This document shows, piece by piece, positions 40,460 through 48,921 of a stretch of 64,000 nt of DNA. The DNA comes from Zeimonas sp039807785 (GTDB lineage Bacteria > Pseudomonadota > Gammaproteobacteria > Burkholderiales > Burkholderiaceae_E). The stretch is from assembly GCA_039807785.1 (NCBI GenBank), contig JBDHRX010000001.1, positions 53,524 to 117,523 on the forward strand. Direction: 5' to 3'. A program made the position numbers and the translations under genes. Below the pieces are notes generated by a model, which did no database searches, was not told where the DNA came from, and worked only from the letters and a program-made list of their open reading frames with translations. Each line of letters begins with the position of its first letter. Positions within the stretch are counted from its first letter, which is position 1.

Positions 40460-40496
40460 AGGCTTAGGCGGGGGCGAAACGCCCCGCCTAAGCCTT
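40459..40496. terminator. Bidirectional terminator between TPP enzyme and nrdR genes
   Basis: A perfect 15-bp stem: AAGGCTTAGGCGGGG at 40459-40473 and CCCCGCCTAAGCCTT at 40482-40496, loop 8 nt. It joins two convergent genes and includes the nrdR stop codon and last two codons in its right arm. No long U-run follows, but stem length and position argue for termination. Confidence 0.8.
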
Positions 40497-40952
40497 GCGC
40501 TTGCGCGCGCGCACCTCGAGCACGGCCTCGGCGAACTCGTCGACGTCCTCGAAGTTGCGATAGACCGACGCGAAGCGCACGTAGGCGATCTTGTCCAGTC
40601 GCTTGAGCTCGCGCATCACGAGCTCGCCGATGCGCTCGCTGGGCACTTCGCGCAGGCCCAGGCCGAGCAGCTTCTCCTCGATGCGATGGATCGCCGCGTC
40701 GACCGCCTCGGCGTTGACGGGACGCTTGCGCAGCGCGAGCGTCATCGAGGCGCGCAGCTTGCGGCGATCGAACTCGACGCGCACGCCGTTCTTCTTGACG
40801 ACCGCCGGCAGCGACAGCTCGATGCGCTCGTAGGTGGTGAAGCGCTTGTCGCAGTTCAGGCAGCGGCGACGGCGACGGATGCTGTCGCCCTCGTCGGAGG
40901 CGCGGGTCTCGATGACCTGGGTGTCCGGATGGTCGCAGAACGGGCAGCGCAT
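40488..40952 (-). CDS. nrdR: Transcriptional repressor NrdR
   Basis: Zinc-finger/ATP-cone regulator of ribonucleotide reductase genes. 154 residues: MRCPFCDHPDTQV and CLNCDKRFTTYE provide the four zinc cysteines; the ATP-cone runs VVKKNGVRVEFDRRKLRASM to YVRFASVYRNFED. The 3' end overlaps the terminator stem. glyA precedes it by 57 nt on the same strand; glyA-nrdR is a frequent betaproteobacterial pair. Confidence 0.95.
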   Translation of the reverse strand: MRCPFCDHPDTQVIETRASDEGDSIRRRRRCLNCDKRFTTYERIELSLPAVVKKNGVRVEFDRRKLRASMTLALRKRPVNAEAVDAAIHRIEEKLLGLGLREVPSERIGELVMRELKRLDKIAYVRFASVYRNFEDVDEFAEAVLEVRARKRKA

Positions 40953-41009
40953 GGCGCCGGGATTATCGCAGAGCCCCGGCGCCCGGGGAAACCGGACGAC
41001 CGGCCCGCG

Positions 41010-42254
41010 CTAGCCGTAGACCGGGAACTCGGCCGTGAGCTTGTCCACCTGCTCGCGCACGCCGGCGATCCGCGCCGAATCGGCCGGGCGCTCGAGCACG
41101 TCGGCGACCAGGTTGCCGATCAGGCGGATCTGCTCCTCGCGGAAGCCGCGGGTCGTCATCGCGGGCGTCCCCAGCCGGATGCCGCTGGTGATCATCGGCT
41201 TCTCCGGATCGTTCGGGATCGCGTTCTTGTTGCAGGTGATGTGCGCCTCGCCGAGGACCCGCTCGGCTTCCTTGCCGGTGATCCGCATCGCGCGCAGGTC
41301 GACCAGCATCAGGTGCGACTCGGTGCGGCCGGAGACGATGCGCAGGCCGCGCTCGATCAGCGTCTGCGCGAGCACCTGCGCATTGACCAGGGTCTGCTTC
41401 TGGTACTCCTTGAACGCCGGCGACAGCGCCTCGAGGAAGGCGACCGCCTTCGCCGCGATCACGTGCATCAGCGGGCCGCCCTGCAGGCCCGGGAAGATCG
41501 CCGAGTTCAACGCCTTCTCGTGGCGCGCCGGCATCAAGATCAGCCCGCCGCGCGGGCCGCGCAGCGTCTTGTGCGTGGTCGAGGTGACGACGTCGGCATG
41601 CGGCACCGGATTCGGGTACAGTCCGGCCGCGACCAGCCCGGCATAGTGGGCCATGTCGACCATCAGCATCGCGCCGATGTCCCGCGCCACGCGGGCGAAC
41701 CGCTCGAAGTCGATGCGCAGGCTGTAGGCCGAGGCGCCGGCGATGATCAGCTTGGGCCGGTGCTCGTGCGCCTTGCGTTCCATCGCGTCGTAGTCGATCG
41801 CCTCGGACTCGTCGAGACCGTAGGAGACGATGTTGAACCACCGGCCGGACATGTTCAGCGCCATCCCGTGGGTCAGGTGCCCGCCTTCGGCGAGGCTCAT
41901 GCCCATGATCGTGTCGCCCGGCTTCAGGAACGCGAGGAACACCGCCTCGTTCGCCTGCGCGCCCGAATGCGGCTGGACGTTGGCCGCCTCGGCGCCGAAC
42001 AACTGCCGCACGCGGTCGATCGCCAGTTGCTCGGCGACGTCGACGTGCTCGCATCCGCCGTAGTAGCGCCGGCCGGGATAGCCCTCGGCGTACTTGTTGG
42101 TGAGCTGGCTGCCCTGCGCGGCCATGACCGCCGGACTGGTGTAGTTCTCGGAGGCGATCATCTCGATATGCGCCTCCTGGCGCTGGTTCTCGAGACGGAT
42201 CGCGTTCCACAACTCGGGATCGACGCGCGAGACTCCGATATTTCGATCGAACAT
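41010..42254 (-). CDS. glyA: Serine hydroxymethyltransferase
   Basis: PLP enzyme interconverting serine plus THF and glycine plus methylene-THF. 414 residues: IRLENQRQEAHIEMIASENY, VNVQPHSGAQAN-like NVQPHSGAQANEAVF, VDMAHYAGLVAAGLYPNPV and STTHKTLRGPRGG with the PLP lysine. The ATG at 42252-42254 has GAGG upstream. The frame is open for 68 more codons, but that part has no similarity to the family and belongs to a 234-nt leader. Confidence 0.96.
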   Translation of the reverse strand: MFDRNIGVSRVDPELWNAIRLENQRQEAHIEMIASENYTSPAVMAAQGSQLTNKYAEGYPGRRYYGGCEHVDVAEQLAIDRVRQLFGAEAANVQPHSGAQANEAVFLAFLKPGDTIMGMSLAEGGHLTHGMALNMSGRWFNIVSYGLDESEAIDYDAMERKAHEHRPKLIIAGASAYSLRIDFERFARVARDIGAMLMVDMAHYAGLVAAGLYPNPVPHADVVTSTTHKTLRGPRGGLILMPARHEKALNSAIFPGLQGGPLMHVIAAKAVAFLEALSPAFKEYQKQTLVNAQVLAQTLIERGLRIVSGRTESHLMLVDLRAMRITGKEAERVLGEAHITCNKNAIPNDPEKPMITSGIRLGTPAMTTRGFREEQIRLIGNLVADVLERPADSARIAGVREQVDKLTAEFPVYG

Positions 42255-42488
42255 CGACTGGACCTCTGGGGCTGGAATTGCGCTTCGGAGCCCCCCCGGG
42301 CGCGCAAGACGACCGGGACGGAGCCCCCCTTGCGCCCAGGCGATCGGCTGGGCCCGTCGCCAGGCCCGGTCGGCGGCCATGCTCAGGCCGCGTCGCCGCG
42401 CTTCACGGTGTCGGTTCACCCGGGCCGCCCCTGGAGGGCGGCGCCGTTCGCCAGTCACGCGGTGCGCGCATTCTACTGGATCCCGGGG
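42255..42488 (-). promoter_or_regulatory. Long leader region of glyA
   Basis: Between the histidine phosphatase stop and glyA. On the minus strand TAGAAT at 42475-42470 may be a -10 (no clear -35), which would give a transcript leader of about 210 nt. Contained hairpin: GCCGCCC and GGGCGGC around a 5-nt loop at 42424-42442. Downstream, GGGGGGCTCCG occurs twice about 33 nt apart. I cannot match it to a known riboswitch. Confidence 0.4.
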
Positions 42489-43157
42489 TCACGTCCGCGC
42501 GCGCGGCGCCCCGGCCGCATCCGCCGCCAGATGATCGACATCGCCCCAGCGCGACAGCGAGAACGCCGCGCCGTTCCAGGCGATCGAGTTCAGGCTCGCG
42601 TTGAGCAGCGCGACGCCGTGGACGGCATCGAGCGGCAGCCCGCACGCGATCCGGTAGACGCAGTCGAGCACGCCCCCATGCGTGACGGCGACGATCGTCC
42701 GGCCGGCATGGCGGCGCGCGAGGGTCTCGATCGCCCGCAGCACGCGCGCATGGAAGACGCGCAGCGTTTCGCCGCCCCCCGGCAGCTCGAAGTCCGGATC
42801 CCGGGCACGCCAGCGCCGGAACGCTTCCGGATGCCGGTGCAGGAGTTCGTCCTGCGTCAGTCCCTCGAACCCCCCGAAATCGCGCTCGCGCAGCCCGGAC
42901 TCGATCTGCAGCGGCAGTCCGTGCGCCTGGGCGATCGGCAGGGCGGTCTGCTGCGCGCGGGACAGGTCGCTCGCATAGACGGCCGCCACCGGCACGGCGG
43001 CCATGCGCCGCGCGGTCAGCGCGGCCTGCGCCAGGCCCTCCGGATCGAGGGCGACGTCGATCCGCCCCTGGAAGCGTCGCTCGCGGTTCCAGGCGGTGAC
43101 GCCGTGCCGGATCAGGACGAGCTCGGTATCCGGGCCCGGGCCCGGCGAAGCGGTCAA
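42489..43157 (-). CDS. Histidine phosphatase (phosphoglycerate-mutase-like) family protein
   Basis: 222 residues. The phospho-histidine motif LVLIRHGVTAWNRERRFQG is near the N-terminus and the second histidine is in VAVTHGGVLDCVYRI; ASDLSRAQQTA and SGLRERDFGGFEG complete the branch-1 signature. Substrate cannot be told from sequence; relatives include GpmB, CobC and broad phosphatases. No ATG precedes the RHG motif: the likely start is TTG at 43155-43157, overlapping the stop of the PEBP gene as TTGA, so translation is coupled. Confidence 0.85.
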   Translation of the reverse strand: MTASPGPGPDTELVLIRHGVTAWNRERRFQGRIDVALDPEGLAQAALTARRMAAVPVAAVYASDLSRAQQTALPIAQAHGLPLQIESGLRERDFGGFEGLTQDELLHRHPEAFRRWRARDPDFELPGGGETLRVFHARVLRAIETLARRHAGRTIVAVTHGGVLDCVYRIACGLPLDAVHGVALLNASLNSIAWNGAAFSLSRWGDVDHLAADAAGAPRART

Positions 43158-43786
43158 GCCGGCGCCAGTCGCGGGTTCAGGGTATAGAGGCCGGTGATCG
43201 AGGCCTCGCCCAGCCGGTGGTGCGCGATCACCTTGCGTGCATCGGCGCCGCCGAAGCGTCCCATCAGCGGCAGGCGCTCGACGTCGAGCGCGTACACGGT
43301 GAACACGTAGCGATGGACGACGGAGTCGTTCCACGGCGGGCACGGCCCGTCGTAGCCGTAGTAGTCGCCGCTCATGTCGTGGTCGGAGGCGAACCAGGCG
43401 GTGTAGTCGTTGATGCCCTGGCGCGCACCGTGGCGGGTGGCCGGACCCGCCTTGCCCTTGGGCGTGACGTTGTCCGAGAACTCGCCGGCGGCGATGGCAT
43501 CGAGGTTCGCCGGCAGGTCGACCAGCACCCAATGGAAGAAGTCCACGCGCTTGAGCGTCGACGGGATCTCCCGGCCTTCCTGGTTGACGTCGTCGGGCCG
43601 GCTGGGCACGTCGGGATCGTGGCAGACGATCGCGAACGAGCGCGTCCCGACCGGCGCACCCGACCAGGCCAGGTGGGGATTGCGATTGGACGACAGCGTC
43701 ACGTGCGACTTCGGGTCGATCCGGCAAAACGCGAACTCGGGCGGTATCGGCTGCCCGTCGGCGAAGGAATCACTGAACAGTCTCAT
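43154..43786 (-). CDS. YbhB/YbcL family (PEBP, Raf-kinase-inhibitor-like) protein
   Basis: 210 residues of the phosphatidylethanolamine-binding fold: HLAWSGAPVGTRSFAIVCHDPDVPSR (in parts) with the DPD ligand-site motif, HWVLVDLPANLDAIAAGEFS, and YGYDGPCPPWNDSVVHRYVF. Family role is unsettled. Start at 43784-43786 chosen because GGAG precedes it at good spacing; an upstream ATG (43801) lacks this. Ends in a TTGA overlap with the histidine phosphatase gene. Confidence 0.88.
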   Translation of the reverse strand: MRLFSDSFADGQPIPPEFAFCRIDPKSHVTLSSNRNPHLAWSGAPVGTRSFAIVCHDPDVPSRPDDVNQEGREIPSTLKRVDFFHWVLVDLPANLDAIAAGEFSDNVTPKGKAGPATRHGARQGINDYTAWFASDHDMSGDYYGYDGPCPPWNDSVVHRYVFTVYALDVERLPLMGRFGGADARKVIAHHRLGEASITGLYTLNPRLAPA

Positions 43787-43901
43787 CGGGTGGCTCTCCA
43801 TGGTCGCGCCGGCGCGCAGCCTCCAGCCGAACCTTACCCCGGCCCGGCATTCCTTTGTACCCCCGCGGCGCAGCCGCGACCCGGTACCGGCGTCGCCGGG
43901 T

Positions 43902-44348
43902 TCACGGCGGCGGCACGCGCAACCACAGCGTCACCGGCCCGTCATTGACCAGGCTCACCCGCATGTCGGCCCCGAATCGGCCGCAGGCGACGTCGGGATG
44001 GCGGTCGCGGGCGACCGCGAGGAAGCGCTCGTAGAGCCGGCGTCCCTCGTCCGGCAGCGCCGCGCGCGAGAAGCCCGGACGGTTGCCGCCCGCGGTGTCG
44101 GCGGCCAGGGTGAACTGGGACACCACCAGCAGTCCGCCGCCGACGTCCCGGACGCTGCGGTTCATCCGTCCGGCGTCGTCGGCGAAGCAACGCAGCTTCA
44201 GGACCCGGTCGAGCAGCCGCTCGCAGCCGGCGTCGGCATCACCGCGCTCGGCGCAGTAGAACGCCAGCAGCCCCCGGCCGATGCGGCCGGTGACCTCGCC
44301 GGCGACCGCGACCTCGGCGCCGTCGACCCGCTGCAGCAGCGCGATCAT
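43902..44348 (-). CDS. dtd: D-aminoacyl-tRNA deacylase
   Basis: Hydrolyses D-Tyr-tRNA and other D-aminoacyl-tRNAs. 148 residues with MIALLQRVDGAEVAV, the active-site SQFTLAADT and the NDGPVTLWL motif near the C-terminus, all diagnostic. It starts 6 nt after tyrS ends, a sensible pairing, since TyrRS is a known source of D-Tyr-tRNA. Confidence 0.95.
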   Translation of the reverse strand: MIALLQRVDGAEVAVAGEVTGRIGRGLLAFYCAERGDADAGCERLLDRVLKLRCFADDAGRMNRSVRDVGGGLLVVSQFTLAADTAGGNRPGFSRAALPDEGRRLYERFLAVARDRHPDVACGRFGADMRVSLVNDGPVTLWLRVPPP

Positions 44349-44354
44349 GGCGCC

Positions 44355-45635
44355 TCAGGCGGCCTCGAGGGTCACCCGCGCGAACCGGCGCTTGCCCACC
44401 TGCACCACATAGGTCCCGGCCGCGAGCCTCAGGCCCTTGTCGTCGATCCGCGCGCCGTCGATGCGCACGCCGCCCTGCTCGATATTGCGATTGGCCTCGG
44501 TGGTCGAGGGCGCCAGCTGCGCCTGCTTCAGGACCTGTGCGATCGGCATCGGCGCGCCGCGCAGCACGACCTCGGGCATGTCCTCGGGCAGGGCGCCGTG
44601 CCGGAAGCGCGCCTCGAACTCGGCCAGCGCGGCCTCGGCCGCGGCGCGCGAATGGAATCGTTCGACGATCTCCTGGGCCAGCAGCACCTTGGCGTCGCGC
44701 GGGTTGCGCCCCGCCTCGCATTCGGCGCGCAGCGCGGCGATCTGCGCCAGCGAGCGGAACGACAGCAGCTCGAAATAGCGCCACATCAGCACGTCGGAGA
44801 TCGACATCAGCTTGCCGAACATCGAGCCGGCCGGCTCGGCGATGCCGATGTAGTTGTTCTTCGACTTCGACATCTTCTCGATGCCGTCGAGGCCCTCGAG
44901 CAGGGGCATCGTCAGGATGCACTGCGGCTCCTGGCCGTACTCGCGCTGCAGCTCGCGCCCCACCAGCAGGTTGAACTTCTGGTCGGTGCCGCCCAGCTCG
45001 ATGTCCGCCTTCAGGGCCACCGAATCGTAGCCCTGCATCAGCGGGTACAACAGCTCGTGGACCGAGATCGGCGCACCGGCGCGGAAGCGCTTGGTGAAGT
45101 CGTCGCGCTCCATCATGCGCGCCAGGGTGTAGCGGGCGGCCAGCTGGATCATCCCGCGCGCGCCCAGCGGATCGGACCATTCCGAGTTGTAGCGGATCTC
45201 GGTCCGGGCGCGGTCCAGCACCAGGCTGGCCTGGTCGAAATAGGTCTGCGCGTTCTGCTCGATCTGCTCCCGGGTCAGGGCGGGGCGCGTCGTGTTGCGC
45301 CCCGACGGATCGCCGATCATCGCGGTGAAGTCGCCGATGAGGAAGATCACCCGGTGGCCGAGGTCCTGCAGCTGGCGCATCTTGTTCAGCACCACCGTGT
45401 GCCCGAGGTGCAGGTCGGGCGCGGTCGGGTCCAGGCCGAGCTTGATCCGCAGCGGGGTGCCGGTCGCCTCGCTGCGCGCCAGCTTGGCCACCCAGTCGGA
45501 CTCGACCAGGAGCTCGTCGCAGCCGCGCAGGCTGACCGCCAGCGCCTCCCGGGTGCGGTCGGTCACGGGCCAGGCGGGGCCCGCCGGAGCGCCCGACGCC
45601 GATCCCGTCGGTTTCTGAGTGCCGTCCATCGACAT
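44355..45635 (-). CDS. tyrS: Tyrosyl-tRNA synthetase
   Basis: Class I aminoacyl-tRNA synthetase of the TyrRZ-like subgroup. 426 residues: KLGLDPTAPDLHLGHTVVLNKM carries the HIGH-type HLGH, EKMSKSKNNYIGI carries KMSKS, and the C-terminal S4-like domain includes IEQGGVRIDGARIDDKGLRL. Two ATGs, 45633-45635 and 45627-45629, lie close together; neither has a strong ribosome site (an AGGAAA lies further up). The gene is divergent from the M23 peptidase gene. Confidence 0.95.
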   Translation of the reverse strand: MSMDGTQKPTGSASGAPAGPAWPVTDRTREALAVSLRGCDELLVESDWVAKLARSEATGTPLRIKLGLDPTAPDLHLGHTVVLNKMRQLQDLGHRVIFLIGDFTAMIGDPSGRNTTRPALTREQIEQNAQTYFDQASLVLDRARTEIRYNSEWSDPLGARGMIQLAARYTLARMMERDDFTKRFRAGAPISVHELLYPLMQGYDSVALKADIELGGTDQKFNLLVGRELQREYGQEPQCILTMPLLEGLDGIEKMSKSKNNYIGIAEPAGSMFGKLMSISDVLMWRYFELLSFRSLAQIAALRAECEAGRNPRDAKVLLAQEIVERFHSRAAAEAALAEFEARFRHGALPEDMPEVVLRGAPMPIAQVLKQAQLAPSTTEANRNIEQGGVRIDGARIDDKGLRLAAGTYVVQVGKRRFARVTLEAA

Positions 45636-45813
45636 TTTGTGACAGGTTTCCTGGATTGTTCCGGTAGAATCGGCCGCTGTCTTCCCGGACCAGCCGGGCG
45701 GGGCCATCGGCGCCGTCGTTCCCGGCAGGCCGAGGGTCCAGATTCTAGCCGAGGGTTCCGGCGCCTCCCGGGTGCCAGAGCCGCTCCCGCTATCCGAAGA
45801 ACCACGAAGCCCG

Positions 45814-47148
45814 ATGAGCCAGCTAGCCCTGCCCAGCTTCCCGAAAGTGGCGACCGCCGTCGCCGCGACGCTCACCCTGGCTGCTGTCACCGCGTTCGGC
45901 ACGGCGCCGCTGCGCCAGGTCGAGCTCCCGCCCGCCCAGACCATCGTCGAGCCCGTGTCGATCACCCCGGCCGCCCCGGCGACCGAGGCGACCGTCGAGC
46001 CGGCCGCCTACGTGCGCTCGGAACGGATCCAGCGCGGCGAAACGCTCGCGTCGCTGCTCGACCGCCTCGGCGCGGCCGACAGCGCGTTCCAGAAGTTCGT
46101 CGCCGCCGACCCGCGCGCGCGCAAGCTCATGCAGCTGCAGGCCGGTCGTACCGTCACCGCGCAGATCGACGAGGCCGGCCGTGTCCAGTCGCTGCAGTAC
46201 CGCTACGCCGGCATCGACACCGACTCCGGCGCCGCATCCCAGCCGTCGGGACGCGTGACCCTCCAGCGTGACGGCGCGACGCTCGTGGCGCGCGACGAGC
46301 CGATCGTCCTCGAGCGGCATGTCGCGATGGGGTTCGCCGAGATCCGCTCCTCGCTGTTCGCTGCGATCGACGCTGCCGGCATCCCCGACGCGGTCGCCAG
46401 CCAGATCGCCGACATCCTCGACGGCGAGGTCGACTTCACCCGCGACCTGCGGCGCGGCGACACGCTGCGCGTCATCTACGAAGTGGTGCGCGAGGCCGAC
46501 AGCCTCGATCCGCCCACGATCGGGCGCATCCTGGCGCTCGAATTCATCGTCAACCGGACGCGCCACGAGGCGGTCTGGTTCGACCGCGGCGACGGCCAGG
46601 GCGAGTACTTCTCGTTCGACGGACGCAGCCTGCGCAAGGCGTTCCTGCAGCACCCGGTCGAGTTCAGCCGGATCTCGTCGGGCTTCAGCAATGCCCGGAT
46701 GCACCCGATCCTGAAGTACACCCGCGAGCACAAGGGCGTCGATTTCGCCGCGCCGAGCGGCACCAAGGTGCGCAGCTCCGGCGACGGCGTCGTCGACTTC
46801 GTCGGCCAGCAGCGCGGCTACGGCAACGTCATCGAGATCCGCCACCGCAACGGCATCTCGACGCTGTACGCGCACCTGCAGGGCTTCGTGCCCGATCTCT
46901 CCAAGGGGCGCAGGATCGCCCAGGGCGAGGTGATCGGCTACGTCGGCACCACCGGCTGGTCCACCGGCCCGCACCTGCACTACGAATTCAAGGTCAACGG
47001 CGAGCACGTCAACCCGCTGACCGTCGTCATGCCCGAATCGGCCCCGCTCGACGCCGCGCAGCGCGCGCAGTTCGCCGGCCAGACCGCCGGGCTGCGCACG
47101 CAGCTGGCCCAGCTCGAGGGCGTGGTCCGGCTGGCACGCTTCGAGTAG
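45814..47148 (+). CDS. M23-family peptidoglycan endopeptidase with LysM/OapA-like N-domain
   Basis: 444 residues. One N-terminal TM/signal anchor (VATAVAATLTLAAVTAFGTA), a LysM-like ERIQRGETLASLLDRLGA region (about 69-90), a middle domain of the opacity-associated/Csd3 type, and a LytM endopeptidase: EHKGVDFAAPSGTKV (Zn His and Asp), VIEIRHRNGISTLYAHL and STGPHLHYEF (catalytic and Zn His). These cleave D-Ala-mDAP cross-links in the periplasm. The ATG at 45814 follows a TAGAAT element at 45664-45669 by about 150 nt. anmK lies 64 nt downstream and recycles the cell-wall fragments. Confidence 0.92.
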   Translation: MSQLALPSFPKVATAVAATLTLAAVTAFGTAPLRQVELPPAQTIVEPVSITPAAPATEATVEPAAYVRSERIQRGETLASLLDRLGAADSAFQKFVAADPRARKLMQLQAGRTVTAQIDEAGRVQSLQYRYAGIDTDSGAASQPSGRVTLQRDGATLVARDEPIVLERHVAMGFAEIRSSLFAAIDAAGIPDAVASQIADILDGEVDFTRDLRRGDTLRVIYEVVREADSLDPPTIGRILALEFIVNRTRHEAVWFDRGDGQGEYFSFDGRSLRKAFLQHPVEFSRISSGFSNARMHPILKYTREHKGVDFAAPSGTKVRSSGDGVVDFVGQQRGYGNVIEIRHRNGISTLYAHLQGFVPDLSKGRRIAQGEVIGYVGTTGWSTGPHLHYEFKVNGEHVNPLTVVMPESAPLDAAQRAQFAGQTAGLRTQLAQLEGVVRLARFE

Positions 47149-47212
47149 CCGGCGCGCCCCGGTGCCCGCCGGCGCGGGCGTCGCGGCGAGCCCCCCGGCG
47201 CATCGGCCCGCC

Positions 47213-48349
47213 ATGCTCCTCCCGGTCCGCCGCTTCATCGGGCTGATGTCCGGTACCAGCGTCGACGCCGTCGACGGTGCGCTGGTCGAGATCGGCGACG
47301 GCCGGCCCGGCCTGCGCACCCTGGCCCTCGCCAGCCGGCCGATGCCGGCCGCGCTGCGCGACACCCTGAACGCGCTGCAGGCGCCCGGCCACGACGAACT
47401 CGCGCGCGCCGCGCTGGCCGCGAACGCGCTGGCCGACCTCTACGCCGACGTGGTCGCGGACCTGCTCGCGGCGGCCGCCTGCCCCGCCTCCGACGTCGTC
47501 GCGCTCGGCGCCCATGGACAGACCGTCCGGCACCGGCCCGAGCTCGGCTACACGATCCAGCTGCTCAACCCGGCCCGGCTGGCCGAGCGCTGCGGCATGC
47601 CGGTGGTCTGCGACCTCCGCGCCGCCGATATCGCGGCCGGCGGGCAAGGCGCTCCGCTCGCACCCGCCTTCCATGCGCAGATGTTTCGCGCCCCCCTGGA
47701 ACGACGCGCGGTCCTGAACCTCGGCGGCATCGCCAACGTGAGCCTCTTGCCCCCCGCCGATCGCGACGAGGCGATCACCGGCTTCGACACCGGGCCCGCC
47801 AACACCCTGCTCGACGCCTGGTGCCGCCGCCATACCGGCGCGGACTTCGACCGGGACGGCGACTGGGCGCGCGGTGGCCGCGTCGACGCGGCCCTGCTCG
47901 AGGCCTGGCTGGCCGATCCCTATTTCGGGCTGGCGCCGCCCAAGAGCACCGGGCGCGACCACTTCAACCTGGCCTGGCTCGACCGGTCGCTCCAGGCCGG
48001 CCCTCCCCGGCCGGCGCGCGAGCCGCGCGACGTCCAGGCGACGCTCGTCGAGCTCACTGCCGTGTCGGCGGTCCGGGCCTGCCGCGACTTCGGGGCCCGG
48101 CAACTGTTCGTCTGCGGCGGCGGCGCCCGCAACGGCTGGCTGATGGCGCGCATCGCCGCCCGTTCGGCACCGGTTCCGGTCGCCTCGACCGGGGCGCTCG
48201 GCCTCGATCCCCAGGCGGTCGAGGCCGCGGCCTTCGCCTGGCTGGCGGCGCGACGCATCGACTCGGAACCCGGCAACCTGCCCTCGGTCACCGGCGCGCG
48301 CCGGGCCCGGGTGCTCGGCCTGCTGGCCGCCCCGGAACCCCGGCGCTGA
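47213..48349 (+). CDS. anmK: Anhydro-N-acetylmuramic acid kinase
   Basis: Phosphorylates 1,6-anhydroMurNAc during peptidoglycan recycling. 378 residues, ASKHA fold: FIGLMSGTSVDAVDGALVEI, GAHGQTVRHRP, VVCDLRAADIAAGGQGAPL, VLNLGGIANVSLL and FDTGPANTLLDAWC; C-terminal FVCGGGARNGWLM. ATG at 47213 gives the right size (E. coli 369); a GTG 17 codons earlier is possible. Stop is adjacent to the convergent erpA stop. Confidence 0.95.
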   Translation: MLLPVRRFIGLMSGTSVDAVDGALVEIGDGRPGLRTLALASRPMPAALRDTLNALQAPGHDELARAALAANALADLYADVVADLLAAAACPASDVVALGAHGQTVRHRPELGYTIQLLNPARLAERCGMPVVCDLRAADIAAGGQGAPLAPAFHAQMFRAPLERRAVLNLGGIANVSLLPPADRDEAITGFDTGPANTLLDAWCRRHTGADFDRDGDWARGGRVDAALLEAWLADPYFGLAPPKSTGRDHFNLAWLDRSLQAGPPRPAREPRDVQATLVELTAVSAVRACRDFGARQLFVCGGGARNGWLMARIAARSAPVPVASTGALGLDPQAVEAAAFAWLAARRIDSEPGNLPSVTGARRARVLGLLAAPEPRR

Positions 48350-48697
48350 TCAGGAGAACGACGATCCGCAACCGCAGGTGCTGGTCGCGTTCGGATTGCG
48401 GATGACGAACTGGGCGCCTTCCAGGTCTTCCTTGTAGTCGATCTCGGCGCCCACGAGGTACTGGAAGCTCATCGCGTCGATGAGCAGCGTGACGCCGCCC
48501 TTCTCCATGACGGTGTCGTCCTCGTTGGTTTCCTCGTCGAACGTGAAACCGTACTGGAAACCCGAACAGCCGCCGCCCTGCACGAACACGCGCAGCTTCA
48601 GGGCCGGGTTGCCTTCCTCGTCGATCAGTTGCTTCACCTTCTCCGCCGCGCTGTCGGTGAACAGCAGCGGCGCAGGCATTTCGGCGACGGCATTCAT
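48350..48697 (-). CDS. erpA: Iron-sulfur cluster insertion protein ErpA
   Basis: A-type Fe-S carrier for respiratory and isoprenoid enzymes. 115 residues with the three cluster cysteines: one in VQGGGCSGFQYGF and two in STCGCGSSFS at the C-terminus. DETNEDDTVMEKGGVTLLID is typical ErpA. TACAAT at 48720-48725, minus strand, is a plausible -10, with a 5' leader of about 17 nt. Confidence 0.95.
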   Translation of the reverse strand: MNAVAEMPAPLLFTDSAAEKVKQLIDEEGNPALKLRVFVQGGGCSGFQYGFTFDEETNEDDTVMEKGGVTLLIDAMSFQYLVGAEIDYKEDLEGAQFVIRNPNATSTCGCGSSFS

Positions 48698-48862
48698 CGT
48701 TTATCTCCGTTGGCCGACTATTGTAGGGTGCGGCCGGAAACCGCACCAGCGATGCGGCATTTCGCTCCCCGGAGGCCGGCGACCCGAGGCATGGAGGTCG
48801 GGAGCCTGGAAGCCCGGGGCAGCCAGGCCGTGGCACCGGCGCCCGGACGCCCCGCCCGGGCG

Positions 48863-48915
48863 CGGCGATTCGGATCCGGCGATTCGGATCCGGCGATTCG
48901 GATCCGGCGATTCGG
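48863..48915. repeat. 14-bp tandem repeat downstream of the bactofilin gene
   Basis: Three perfect copies of CGGCGATTCGGATC at 48863-48876, 48877-48890 and 48891-48904, followed by an 11-nt partial copy to 48915. A more degraded copy appears to run across the bactofilin stop codon (48922-48924). The array lies in the 224-nt gap between erpA and the bactofilin gene. Confidence 0.9.
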
Positions 48916-48921
48916 GCGCGG

